This document shows positions 10,800 through 23,100 of a DNA stretch of 64,000 nt, one piece after another. The stretch covers positions 29,255,797 through 29,319,796 of the forward strand of contig CM048850.1 of assembly GCA_026545225.1 (NCBI GenBank). Direction: 5' to 3'. Source of the DNA: Cornus controversa (taxonomy: Eukaryota > Streptophyta > Magnoliopsida > Cornales > Cornaceae). Each line of letters begins with the position of its first letter. Position 1 is the stretch's first letter. The translations under genes and the position numbers were made by a program. Below the pieces are notes generated by a model. The model was given only the letters and a program-made list of their open reading frames with translations, was not told where the DNA came from and did not search any database.

Positions 10800-11560
10800 T
10801 ATCAATTAGTGCAGAATATCAATGGAAGCCAATGGTCTATACTGATTACTGTTGTTTCGGGCACTCAAATCAGTCTTGTGTGAAAAATCAGAAGGTGGAG
10901 GTTCCTAAGCATGATTTTTTTGAACCAAATTTTTTATCAAGCTGGCCAAATTTGGAGAGTTGTTTCTAATGATATTATTGATAGAAGAAGGTTATGGACT
11001 GATATAAAGGAGTTATCTAATATTCACAAAAATGAACCCTGGTTTTAGCTGGGGATTTTAATGCTATTAGATATAGGCATGAGAAAGTGGGGGTTCTACA
11101 GATTGGAATGAAAGCTCTAAAGAATTTGGCTACTATATTGAAGTTGCTGAATTATCTGACTTGAGACACATTGGTTTGAAATTTACTTGGTCTAATAGCA
11201 CTTTCTTTAGGAAGTTGGATAAAGTACTTGTTAATGACAGTTGGTTGGGCAAGTATGTTGTATCTGAGGCAGTGTTTGAGGCTCCAGGAATTTCAGATCA
11301 TTCCTTCATCCTGCTGAAGTTGAATGCTGTTGCTAAATCAAACAAGAAAAAACCATTTCGATTCAATAATTCCTCCTTGATCATCCTGATTGCTTTGATT
11401 TGGTAGCCAGAGTTTGGAATTGTAAGGTTGCTGCTACACCTATGTATATAGTCACTCAAAAACTTAAAAGGGTGAAAGCTGAATTGAAGAAAGGGATTGC
11501 TTACAAAGTTTTCAACACTTGGCAAAAGCTGAAGAATCTTATCACAATTTAGTGTACCGA
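10800..11560 (+). mobile_element. L1-type LINE fragment (ORF1 knuckle joined to endonuclease)
   Basis: Read in several frames: a degenerate zinc knuckle around 10820-10900 (FGHSNQSC, with the first Cys replaced by Tyr), then endonuclease motifs at about 11040-11330 (VLAGDFNAI, LKFTWSN, KLDKVLVNDSW, SDHSFILLKLN), then the post-endonuclease linker to about 11560. Plant LINE-1 endonuclease nicks target DNA for target-primed reverse transcription. The knuckle and endonuclease are joined by an internal deletion, frames shift repeatedly, and there is no RT here. Confidence 0.85.
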
Positions 11561-11949
11561 ATACACAAAACCAACAAATTCTAAAAAAGCAAAGCCAGAA
11601 CAAGAGAAGTGCCGAGCAATGAGAAATCTGTCTGAGAGCAAGCTTGCTAGATTGAACTAATACCAAATGATGAATCAGATACAAATTACAATGTACACAC
11701 ATGACAATTTCCCAGTAATTTTAGTTTGGAACTTTAGTTCAAACTCATACTTAATTATCCTTAAAAACCTCTGGATTAAATTTCAAGACACATGAAAGAT
11801 GGACTTATTAAGTAATATCATTTTCATAATACCCAAAAGTTAACAGTAAAGAAAACATGCAATAAACTATTAGTAACTTGCATGAATTCTAAGCAACTGC
11901 CTGAAATACACACCACTAATTGAAATAGGGAAGGGGGCTACATGCATAC
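11561..11949. other. CACTA interior, unassigned
   Basis: AT-rich, no family recognised. It is probably intron adjoining the CIPK-like exon, since that exon's donor (GTATGC) points into it on the minus strand. Confidence 0.35.
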
Positions 11950-12012
11950 CTGATGTAATCTAATGACGTTTGGATGCTTGAGGATCTTCAAAGTGCCAAT
12001 CTCTATCTTAAT
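11950..12012 (-). pseudogene. Single captured exon of a CIPK1-like (SnRK3) protein kinase
   Basis: A 63-bp minus-strand exon lies between an acceptor (GGTTGCAG) and a donor (GTATGC). It encodes 21 residues in phase 0, including IGTLKILKHPNVIRLH. This is the alpha-C helix and following turn of CBL-interacting protein kinases. The alpha-C Glu is kept, while the usual Lys-Arg-Glu is Lys-Ile-Glu. The IGTLK wording is closest to CIPK1 as I recall the family. CIPKs act with calcineurin-B-like calcium sensors in ion and stress signalling. No ATP-binding, catalytic-loop or NAF exon is visible nearby, so this is one exon with intron flanks. Confidence 0.78.
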
Positions 12013-12297
12013 CTGCAACCACCATTCAAATTCCACTTTTAATTTCTAAGTATAAGGTAATACGATAGGAATAAGAGATAACTAAACATGCAAGCAAAGG
12101 GTAGCAAACATAGGCAGAAAGCTCATGAACAAACAACTAGCTAGAACCCTGTAGTAAGCAACAAAAATGCAGTCCAGCAAAGCACTCGACAAAGCTGGCA
12201 AACCATGACCACTAAATGGGAACGAGACAAGAAGATAAATAACCAAACTGTGACGTGGATTTAGCATTGGAATTACAAAGAAAGCCATGGATGGAGT

Positions 12298-12399
12298 GTC
12301 AAGAATTGAAAGCTTACTCTTTAGTGCCATCCAAAGCACAAAACTATGCTTGGGGATGCACTTCTTGAACCAAACAAGATTAGACCAAGCAAATTCCAT
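12298..12399 (-). mobile_element. LINE zf-RVT fragment
   Basis: The minus strand reads WSNLVWFKKCIPKHSFVLWM then ALKSKLSILD, the typical start of the zinc-binding zf-RVT segment after LINE reverse transcriptase. Only about 34 residues remain; what follows is not recognisable. Confidence 0.7.
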
Positions 12400-12527
12400 C
12401 TCAGTTTCAACTTACATGATTTGCATTGTAACAAATTCCATCTCAATTTAATAATATACTAAACTGGTAATAAAGGCAACACTTTGCCTAACAAAGAAAG
12501 AACAGAACACTACCCACTGCCATATTT

Positions 12528-12640
12528 GAAATGGATTGGCATAAGAGAAGAAGGCTAACGTTGAAATGGATTGCCATCTTTGAAATGAGCAGAAGGCTAA
12601 CTTTCAAATGGATTGCCATCTTTGAAATGAATAGAAGGCT
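12528..12640. repeat. Short direct repeats
   Basis: GAAATGGATTG followed by GAGAAGAAGGCTAAC or close variants recurs about three times. A second small repeat (AAACTCCAACCAATCTAA) lies at about 12995-13085. Confidence 0.7.
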
Positions 12641-13203
12641 AAGGATCAAAGGAATGGAACAAGTTATTTACAGATGGATGCAAGTGGCACGAGTGATTTA
12701 AGTGTCACTTGAGATTGGTTTTATCTTTTCCAAAAAGCCACTTGCTCTGATTTTTGTGAGTGCTCTCCTAGTCATGCTGTTGATGGCTTTGCCCATAACA
12801 GCAACCTCCTTTCCTGATATTCAATCTATGAAGCATGGATACCTATAGAAAGAGCCTTATTTGTGTTGGACAAAAGAATTTCTCGAACAATTTTGGACAT
12901 GCATCTCACACATGCAACCTCCAATGTCATAGGTGGTAATATACCATTGGCACCCCAAAATTTTGCAAAATATAGGACCCATTAATATCAAAACAAAACT
13001 CCAACAAATCTAAAAACACATATTAAACTCCAACCAATCTAAAAATTAGGAACCATTAATATCGAAACTCCAACCAATCTAATATAGTTGCTGTGAAAAA
13101 AAGAAAGAAAAATTATCTCTAATATAGCAGGTGGATATACCAGCTTCCAAACAATTTCTTTAGGTAACCAACAAGTAGATGAGAACCTAATCTTCAGTTT
13201 CTC
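12641..13203. other. CACTA interior, unassigned
   Basis: No family recognised on either strand. It ends at the TTCTC target site of the next solo LTR. Confidence 0.35.
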
Positions 13204-16084
13204 TGTCACGTCCCGAATCTCAAAGACCCGAGTTACGACTAAAAGAAAATATAAGAAAGGAATAGAAAATGATCCGAACCCCGGACCCCGAGCCGACATC
13301 AAAGTCGTCACTGCAGAAGCGATAAACAACTTAACTATAATTAGCATACACTAAACATGCTCAATAGAAAAGATAAATTACAAAACTTTTGATTATGACA
13401 TGTCATGCAAGTACAGAAGTACTAAGCCAACAAACTGGCCCCGAATAACGTAACATACATGTTATCCTAGTTGTACCTACTACATGCAAGTATAACTACA
13501 AAACACCAAAAAAAGAAAAATGCTACGTCAAGCTTTCTGGAGCTCAAGCAACATCTTTTCCGTCCCTATTTCCTGAAAAATGTGGTACATCTGTAGGGTG
13601 AGCAACGACGGCTCAGTAGAAATGACTCAACTGTCCCCCCCTAAACATTTCAGACTGAAGTAAGAATTCCTAAGGGAACATGCACGTAATGTTGTTCTTT
13701 CTAATATGTTCCTATTTCCCTTTCCACATGCTTCACAAGTATTCACTAAAATACATTTACACATAAGCATGAAATATAACCTGCCCATAAACAATGAAGC
13801 CATAACTCGTCCATAATAATGGAATAATAAACCTATTTATAATGATTTGGAAAGCGTAAAACTTGAAATAAACAGTTTGCTTATTTAGATGTAGTGCATA
13901 TGACACACACACACACACACCACATGTAACTCAAATAGTTGTGACACACGCATCAACAGAGCAGTCCTCAAACAGTCCTTCTGTACATTTTGTCATTTCG
14001 GATTACTAGTCCGCAGGTCGACGTGAAACCACTGGCCAGTCAGGTGGACTTATCAACCACTAGGCATCTTTGTGCCTCTATTTTCAATTCCGACTATTTA
14101 AAACTTCTCGAAAATCATAACTCACACATGATATGAACAAAATGATCAATATGAACAATGTAATAACAATGTCCATAATAATTATCCTCATAGCATTGGT
14201 TCTACATCTATGTGCACCAAGCTTTCAATGAGTCATTCCTTAAGCAAAATTTCCACTTAAATAAATGTCTCTTTTCAAAAAGGCTTTAAACCTTCAAATC
14301 CTTTTTAATAGGGCTTTAAACCTTTAATTTCAATGCTTGCATATATATAGTATCAAAACATAACCAAATTCATAATTTAACCAAAGTAGTACATCTAGGC
14401 AATTTATATGCTACCTAGCAAGCATACTTGAACTTTCAAATCAAATATATTAAATTAACACCAAATCATTCTCTAGTACATTCAAAGCATAATTTAAAGC
14501 ATTTAGACAATTCCAGTTCCATGCCAAAAGCCATGTTGCACCGTGGAGCCCTAGCTCCAAACATTAAAGTATGGTCAAAATTCCAAAATTTCTCCTAAGT
14601 GTTACCTATCATGCTCAACATGTTCAAAAGGCGTATACAAACACTGAGGCACTTTAAATAACCACCTGGCATGCATTCTCAACTAATGTACACATGAATG
14701 ACCAAAATACCCCTAGTGGTCTATAAGTTGTCAAATGAATTCAAATGAAACCAAATTCATCCATTAGCATTCCTACACACTAATTAAGTAAAATGTAGGA
14801 TGCTTGAACACACATTAGCAAACAAAGCATACATGTCACTACTTTTTCTCAAAATACTCTTCTTGAACAAAAGTTAAGCTTTTTATTCCAAGACACTAAT
14901 GGATGACCCAAGACTTCCATAATTTACAATCATTAACACAATTACTATAAAAGTAATGTAGAACTCCAAGCTCTTACACAACACTAGAGTTATCATGCAA
15001 TAAAGTGTACTTTAATTTCAAATTAAGAGCACAAGTGATCCAATGGCATACATGTCTCAATGGTAAACCTCCCTAAAAATGCTAATAGGCATAATCTAAG
15101 GTCCAAACACATTTAGCATGCTCAAAACACAAAAGCCCCAATTTTTCATGAAATAAAGTAAACTTTAATTTACACATTTTGCAATTCATGTTAGAATCTC
15201 AACCTAACACTTCCTAAAGTCTCAAAACATTAGGAAAGGAAGTTAAATTCATTCCTACCTTAAATCCAAGAAGGATTGAAGAAACCCCCAAATTGAATTT
15301 TGAAATTCAATTTGAAACCCTAACTTTTCTTCAAAAGCTTTAATGGAGAAATCAATGGAAAGGAATGGAAGTCTTCAAGTCCCAAAGCTTCCAATACTAC
15401 AAACCATACACCACACTCATTCTTCAAACTTCAATAATTGAAAAAGAAGATGAAGAGAGGAAGTAGAAGAAAAAGATGGACAAAAGTGGTGGAAAGAAAC
15501 ACTTACATGCCACTAGCACCAACACTAACCACCACTAATAACCTTGGACTAAGCCTACCCTTCAAGCACCTTCAATGGAGGAAGAAAGAGAGCAAAATGA
15601 GAGATGGAGATGAAAAAGAAAGGGCTAACAGAACTTATGGGGAAGAGAGCAAGACAATTTTGACTTTTATAGCTCAAAACCTATAGATATACATCTATAT
15701 CTCCCACCCCTACTAGAAGCTTCTAGACTCCCCCAAGTGAAAATTCTCTTTTATAGCTCAAAACCTATAGATATACATCTATGCCATTCTTTTTCAAAGA
15801 ATTTTCGATGGTGTCATCCATAATACAAAATTACTAAAATACCCTTCACTTTAAAAGAAATGTCGAAATCGTCCCAAATCTTTTTGGAAAAGACTAACAT
15901 ATCCTCATGTCCCACCATCCCATAGAACTATTCTTTAACTTTGAAAATGCCTGGGATCAAACCAATACTTGAAATTGGAAACCCGAACATCCAAACAGAT
16001 TATAAACTTAGAAATGAAATAATAAAAATAAAACATTTTAATAAAATAAAACATTTAATTAAAAAAAAAATTCAGGATCTCACA
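13204..16084 (-). mobile_element. 2.9 kb solo LTR of a gypsy element
   Basis: It runs from TGTCACGTCCCGAATCTC to CAGGATCTCACA and is flanked by a perfect 5-bp duplication TTCTC (13199-13203, 16085-16089). Minus orientation is inferred from its end CGGGACGTGACA, which resembles the 3' ends of the other Tekay-like LTRs. No PBS or internal sequence adjoins it. The open frames inside are not genes. Confidence 0.87.
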
Positions 16085-16549
16085 TTCTCCTTCCCATTCA
16101 TTTGTTATTCCTTTCCCCTGTTCTCTTTCTCTCTCTAAAATCTAGACATAAAACAATTTACTCAAATCATTAAACCTCTTCCAATTCTTGTTCAAGAATT
16201 GACAGATTAAATACATATACTATATATAATTACAAGTTACTATATTCTCATCCATAGTACATCAATTTAACTCAAAGATCTATCATCCCAGCTACTAATT
16301 GGAGTCAACTACAAAGAATATTTTGTCCCCATATGATACTTTTAAAGCCATATCTAGGTTGAATCTAACACAATCACGTCATTTCGCAGTTCTTTTTCCC
16401 TTTTGACACCTGTTCTATAAATTGGGATGAGAATTGGATTTGGGGCTCTTAGTTTCTACCTTGTAATTATATAAAAAAAATGAGGTTAGTTCTTGTTTAG
16501 AATCAAATCCTGTAGACCCCCTTTTCACCGAAAATAAATAAAATCAACA

Positions 16550-16595
<46 letters not shown>

Positions 16596-16989
16596 CTGTG
16601 TGGTGATCAACGAACTACAAAAGGATAGGACAGTTTTACAGATTTGGCAGGCAACCTTGGGAGGGAAGCCAAAATTTAGAAACTCCTCGTTTGGAGAAAT
16701 GTTATGTCACAATTTTCTTTTGCTTTATAAGTTACCTTTAATCATCTTTTGTCTCCTAAGGACCATAGAAAAATGAGCAGAAGAGACAACAAAATTGTTG
16801 GAGTTGACTATCTTATATTTGCAAATGATACCGGACTTAAAGAAGAGAGCCCAAGGCACTCCATTTCTTTAATACATATCATATCACTTAAGAAGTGCAA
16901 GTCATCATACTTCATATCAGACCTATGGATTGACAGCCAACTCCAAGAGGACCAGTAGTTATATTTATAACTAACACCAGTGTCCTTTG

Positions 16990-17032
<43 letters not shown>

Positions 17033-18465
17033 CTATCCGAAGAGAGAGACCATGAATGATCCATTTAGAACCTTCAACCCTGATGCTTCTCTAAATGCAG
17101 ACACACGACCAAAGAAGCATTGCCATTTCAAATCTATGCATTTGTTTCATTTTAACAGAAATTGAACCTAATACATAGAATAACATGTTAGGGTGATAAA
17201 AAGTGAGAAAAGAAGAAAGAAAGATATTACCTGGACTACCACTGACCCATTATCCTAGCTGATTAATTCGAAAGATTAGCTTCCTCTCTGTCAAAATTAG
17301 AACTCTCTCTTTTTCTCTGTAGACACACACACACATAATCATAGTAATTGTAATAAAAAGTATAAAATCCTAATTGAAACAAAATTTTAGTACACATCAT
17401 ATCCCAAGTGAGACATTTTAGTTGATCTTGATCCTTTTCATCACCAATATGGTAGTAAAAAATTGCAAGCAATTTGGAGAATAACTTGAAGAGTAGCAGA
17501 ACCACACAGAAAATGGAAGTAAAAATGGATGAATTAGAAATAAAAAATAAAATAAAATAAAATAGGGGAGAAAGTACAAAAAGTCCTATTTATAAAAATA
17601 TAAGACCACCAAATCCTATTAATGAATAGCAGAACCAAAAGAGTTATCTACAAAAAGATCATAGTTTAATAGAATTCTTTGCAAAATAGCCTTTAGATTT
17701 TATTTAGTTTAATCTCGTTAAGCCATCATCAATTAAAGTATGCATGCATATCACTTCATAAGCGTATAATATGGGTTCTGAACTTGTACACAATGATTCA
17801 ATTTCCTAATCACAATGGCTAAATGGCTTTCTTCTCCAAGAATCCATGAGTTTACATCTATCTCTATTTTAATGATCTAAGGACTAATTCCAACCCAACC
17901 CAAGGTCCAATGCCCCCAAATTTGATCTCAACAACTTGTAAGAACCAACGAAATGGAGACAAATTATTGAATTCACCAACTTGCAGATTTAGATTAGTCA
18001 GTATATGACGGCATAAACAAAGAGGAGGAAATATACAATTACACTTCTGAGATTCTTACTATGCAAGTGTCAATAGCTTTGGATTTAGTGGAAAGACATG
18101 GGATAGGCTATAGTATATTTAACTCTTGATTGCCTTTGGCGAGCTTTTGACTCCATTAGCAGTAGCAGTAGTAGCAGCTCATCCTGCAAACTGCCCTAAT
18201 TTGGAGAGATTTGGATTAGGGTTGAACAAGGTAATAGAGAGTGGTTGAAACCTACAGGGAAAGCATTCAGTGTGTGCTCCCTTGTGCTTTACCCTTGGCT
18301 ATCAAAAATACATTTGGATTGTGCAGACACAAAGGTTATACCTACCACCATACCCATCCAGGCAGATGGGTATCGCCTTTATGGGATTGGAAATTTGAAT
18401 CTCAATGAACTTGAATATTGGCCTCTATCAGTTAGTTAGATTTATTATCCAGAGGAAGCTCTCAC
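16085..18465. other. CACTA interior, unassigned
   Basis: Contains (TA)n tracts at 16554-16591 and 16992-17029 and several short open frames that I cannot place. Some stretches at about 16610-16960 and 18040-18440 are less AT-rich and could be further captured gene pieces, but no motif is convincing. Confidence 0.35.
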
Positions 18466-18557
18466 CTGAAGCTGCTTGGTTGCTTGCAGCATGCATAATG
18501 CTGAGAAACCTTTTCATTCGTGGGACATCCCTCATAAACGTTGCATGACATTCCTTC
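18466..18557 (-). other. Exon-like segment, unidentified
   Basis: On the minus strand a 92-bp segment lies between a fitting acceptor (GTCTAG) and donor (GTGAGA) and is open in two frames. One reads ATFMRDVPRMKRFLSIMHAA, the other CPTNEKVSQHYACC. I do not recognise a family. Its position between other captured exons makes a further gene fragment plausible. Confidence 0.3.
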
Positions 18558-18840
18558 CTAGACTTAATATGACATACCAAGACTTAGTGGTAAAAAGTTA
18601 TATTATGTAAGTGACTGATTTCTAAAAACCAAAAAACCTCCCCTAAACAGGAAAAAATCCATATATATATATATATATAATAGAACAGTTATGCAACAAT
18701 TTATCAAAACTTGTGCAGGAGCTAAAAGCTGTAGCATACTAAATAGACTGCAAAAGAAAAACTAATTACTACTTGTTAGCTCAGTATTAGACATTACAAA
18801 ACTAAAAAAACCAATTAAAGCACTTAACTACTGAGTCTTG

Positions 18841-18876
<36 letters not shown>

Positions 18877-19635
18877 GACACACACAAATGCACACATTTT
18901 GTGCCTTTAGTCTTCTAGAAATAAGCTAAAAATATTTTCCAAACCTGTATGTGCTTACATAATGAGCCAAGAAAAAAAATGGAACATTTGGCTCCATATA
19001 TGAGAATGTCAGCCTAACATATTGATTGATGTTCCAAAAATCATGGTTATAATAGATAAAAGATAAAAAAAATGTTCTTACTACCTTACCAATTACCATA
19101 CTAAATAGTCGATGATGCCACCTCCCCCCACCCCAAACACACAAAAAAACATCCACCAAACAGGGAAAATAAAACCCAAAACAAATATATATATTTGATA
19201 GAAAAATTATGAATTATGCAATATATTTTCAAAACTTGTACAACGAAAGGTTGAAGCAAAATAAATAGAATGTGAAAGAGAAACTGAATTGCAATTTTTT
19301 AGCTCAGTACTAGACATTGCAAAACTAAAATAATCAATTCAAGCACTTTACTAGTGAGTCATGTCATATATATATATATATACATATATATGTGTGCACA
19401 CATACAAATGCACAAGTATTATGAATTTAGTCTTCTAGCAAAAAGAACACAATATATTTCAAACATGTGTATGCATACATATTACTCTACATACTTTTCC
19501 ACCTCTATTACATTAACTTCAACCAAAAACAAAGTATTCAACTACAACTAAAATCATATTACAAAGTTAAATACTAATAAGAAATTCTCAGTTATAGTAC
19601 AACATATGAGTATAAATTTTCAGGAGGTTTCTTAC
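18558..19635. other. CACTA interior, unassigned
   Basis: AT-rich with (TA)n tracts at 18660-18679 and 18842-18873. A diverged local duplication is visible: about 18690-18920 and 19205-19440 share GCACTT, GACATT(A/G)CAAAACTAAAA and CTTTAGTCTTCTAG-like stretches. This region would be intron downstream of the RPL3 exon. Confidence 0.4.
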
Positions 19636-19741
19636 TTGATCCAGGTTTTTCAACCTCCCTGACAATATGGGTCATTTCGGCCTTATAACCCAAAACAGCA
19701 GTAAGGTTACAAGGCTTGTTTGGATCATCCTTAGGGAAAGC
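19636..19741 (-). pseudogene. Single captured exon of 60S ribosomal protein L3 (uL3)
   Basis: A 106-bp minus-strand exon has an AG acceptor and a GTAAGA donor and an open frame. It encodes [11 protein letters not shown] then [20 protein letters not shown] and PGS, matching the N-terminal region of eukaryotic L3, normally FPKDD..P..LTAFLGYKAGMTHI. L3 is a core protein of the large ribosomal subunit near the peptidyl-transferase centre. The Gly before Met is Glu here. No start exon or downstream L3 exon is visible in the neighbouring sequence. Confidence 0.88.
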
Positions 19742-20123
19742 CTTCAGTGCATGAATACAAGATACCAACAAAAATTATGTTAGAGAAGTTTCACATACTG
19801 TCATGCTTGCAATTCATAGGACATACTGTCATGAAGTACCAGCCGATGGAGCAAATAGAAAGAAAAACTAATAAATTCCATAATCATATAATTAAGTTGA
19901 ACTAATCAAAACCAACAAGCTTATGTTCATTAAAGGGTAGAAGCCCTAATTAGCAAAATTCCCGAATTGAGTGAACTCTAAACCTAAGTAGAACAAACCC
20001 GTAATCCGTAATTGACAAAATCCCAAAATTTATGGAACCCCAAACCCTAATTGGACATAATTAGACCTAATTGGACTGAAACCCATATTAATTGAAATCA
20101 GAAGCCCTAATTGGCAACTTACC
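19742..20123. other. Sequence upstream of the RPL3 exon, probable captured intron or leader
   Basis: Contains several variants of AAACCCTAATTGG / GAAGCCCTAATTGG, continuing at 23760 beyond the solo LTR insertion. On the minus strand these are repeated imperfect copies. No exon was identified. Confidence 0.4.
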
Positions 20124-23100
20124 TGAAATACCCCCCAGAAAATTCCGCGCATGAGGTGGCCAGTCTCATACACAAAACCTGAGAGATACTAACAATTGAT
20201 AGCAAACAAGCATAGAATACAATGACTAAAGAAAAAGAATTATAAATACTGAAAGGAAAGTCTAACTGAAATAAATAATCATGTTAAATAACATTGTATT
20301 ATTCTGATTGATACAACTTGGAAGTCCGGTAATCCACGGACCCCTTAACCAAATAAAAACATCAAAGTAAAACTCTATGAACCGATTTAAGTCCCTACAC
20401 TAAAGTATGGTAAGGAATGGATGATTGTCAAGCTCTACGAACTCCACACGCAAATCTTCAGATAGAAACTGTCTGGAACCTGAAATATCAACAAAGTGGG
20501 TTAAACCCACGAGCAAATTCTCTCTACTACAACCCAATCAGAGAACCGGTAAACATACCCTCTATATGAGGACAGTAAAGACATATAGATATAATTATAC
20601 CGTTTAGTTATTAAATCTCCTATCTTAGAAGTAACTAGAACTATGTTCTGAACTAACCCATCCATTATCACAATACAGATAAAACAAATTTCTAAGTTCA
20701 GACCATAGACAATCCTAACATGCCTTCTTCCATATATTCTACAAATGCCTTACAAGGTATTAGGCAAACCTATCCTGCCTTCACCAATAATCCTTTTCCA
20801 AGACAACAAATTTATGTTTATATACAATTAAAGATAATCCACCAGCTCATAAATATATATACCCAATTAACCCTATGACCCAAAAATAGAGCCGGCCCAC
20901 ACCCTACACTAACACATCAGTTATTTTAATGCAAGTGCAGACTAATTTTAAGTTTACACAAGAAATAATCGTAATATGCTCGAATATATAACGAGAAACG
21001 TTCTTACTAGATATTAGGCAATCCTGACATGCTCCAAATAAAATATAAAGATATCATATTAGGTGTTTGGCGATCCCGACATGCCTTGGCAATCCCAACA
21101 TGCCAAATATAATGCATAGATACCTTATTAAGTATTAGGCGATCCCGACACGCCTTGGCAATCCCAACATGCCAAATATAATGCATATATACCTTATTAG
21201 GTATTAGGCGATCCTGACACGCCTTGGCAATCCCAACATGCCAAATATAATGCATAGATACCTTATTAGGTATGGGCGATCCTGACACGCCTGGCAATCC
21301 TTACATGCCAACATAAAATGCATAAATACCTTATTAGGTATGGGCGATCCTGACACGCCGGGCAATCCTTACATGCCAAAATAAAATGCATAGATACCTT
21401 ATTAGGTATGGGCGATCCTGACACGCCGGGCAATCCTTACATGCCAAAATAAAATGCATAGATACCTTATTAGGTATGGGCGATCCTGACACGCCGGGCA
21501 ATCCTTACATGCCAAAATAAAATGCATAGATACCTTATTAGGTATGGGCGATCCTGACACGCCGGGCAATCCTTACATGCCAAAATAAAATGCATAGATA
21601 CATTCCCAATATGAAACATAAAATAAACAAGGTGCATTATGATCTTAATTTGCACAAACAAAGTAATTCAAATTATCCGATAGGAAATTATCACCATAAG
21701 ACAAATCGTTCACAAGTAAGCTATAATCAAGTATTTAATGGGCATTTATATCCTTAAAAGCAAATACATTCAAGTAAATCAAATAACACAATTTAACCAT
21801 TTTAGAAGCAAACACCCAATCCAACCCCCAATGCACTCAAATTTATGAGGGAGTCTAAACCAAACTGTTATCTAGGTTTCTGGGCCTATTCTACTTCTAA
21901 TAACCCTATTAAATCAGTCTGGAATTTTTTTAAATTAAAAAAATATTTTCAACAAATAAAAGAAGGTGAAAACCCAACTTTTAGACACTTTAAAAATTCA
22001 TTGAACACTAAGGGAAGCTCCTTTCAAGATGAAAATTTAAACCCAAGTTTATTTAACCTCCAGAAAGTTACCACAAAAATTTGGGAATTTTTGGAATTAC
22101 AAAAGTATTTTCTAAAATTACAGAAATTGAAAAACCCAACTTTTGGACACTTTAAAAATCATTTGAACAACAAGGGAAGATCATTTTGAGTTGAAAATTT
22201 AAACCCAAGTTTATTTAGCCTCCATAAAGTTACAGTAAAAATTTCGGAATTTTTGGAAATTTCTAAATATTTTCTAAAATTAAAGAAGCTGAAAAACTCA
22301 ATTTTTAGACACTTTAAAAATTAATTTAAAGACAATGGTAAATCATTTCAACATGAAATTTAAACTCCAAGCTCCTTAAGCTCCCAGAAAGTTGACATAA
22401 AAATTTGGGAATTTTTAGAATTCTAAAAGTATTTTTAAAAAAATGATTTCCCTAATTTTCAAGTTTTTTCAAAAATTTTAAAAATTCAAAACAAATAATA
22501 AAATAATTCGGAATGGGCCCATATCGGACCCAGAGGTGGGCCCCCGAGAGTGGGCCCCAAAAATACTTTTCCGGCCACCGTCTCCGGCGTCACGCGCCCC
22601 CACGCGCCGGCGGCGGGTGGCCCCCTTTTCTTTTTCTTTTTTTTTTTTTTTCTTTTTCTTTTTTTTTTCTTTCCTTCTTCTTCCCCACCTGAAGCTTCAC
22701 GCTCCCAACAATGGTGGAAAACTTTCCGATCACTTTCCGATCACTTCCGGGCACCGAATCGCGTATATAAATATATCATTGAACTCGTATCGATCTAAGC
22801 TACGCATTGGTACCAAAATTATCACCTCTTGCGGCCTAAATTAAAAACGCCCAATTTCAAGTTTCAAAAATCTAAAATTTCAAACTCAATTTCCCGTCAA
22901 TCTACCCAACGGTTCACAACCAAACTTTCAAGGATTGTTCTAGAAAGTAAGATCTACCTTTTAATCAGAACAAAAACGTTCAAAAATGATGAATACAGTA
23001 AACCCAATTTCATGTATATATATATATACATACACGCCTATACAGTCATATATACATGTATATATATATGCAAAAATACCCTAAAACAGTACCAAAACTC

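Noticed and set aside
21007..21297. 96-residue minus-strand repeated protein
   Set aside because: It is only the 68-bp tandem array read in a stop-free frame; unit length changes break the frame and it sits in an LTR.
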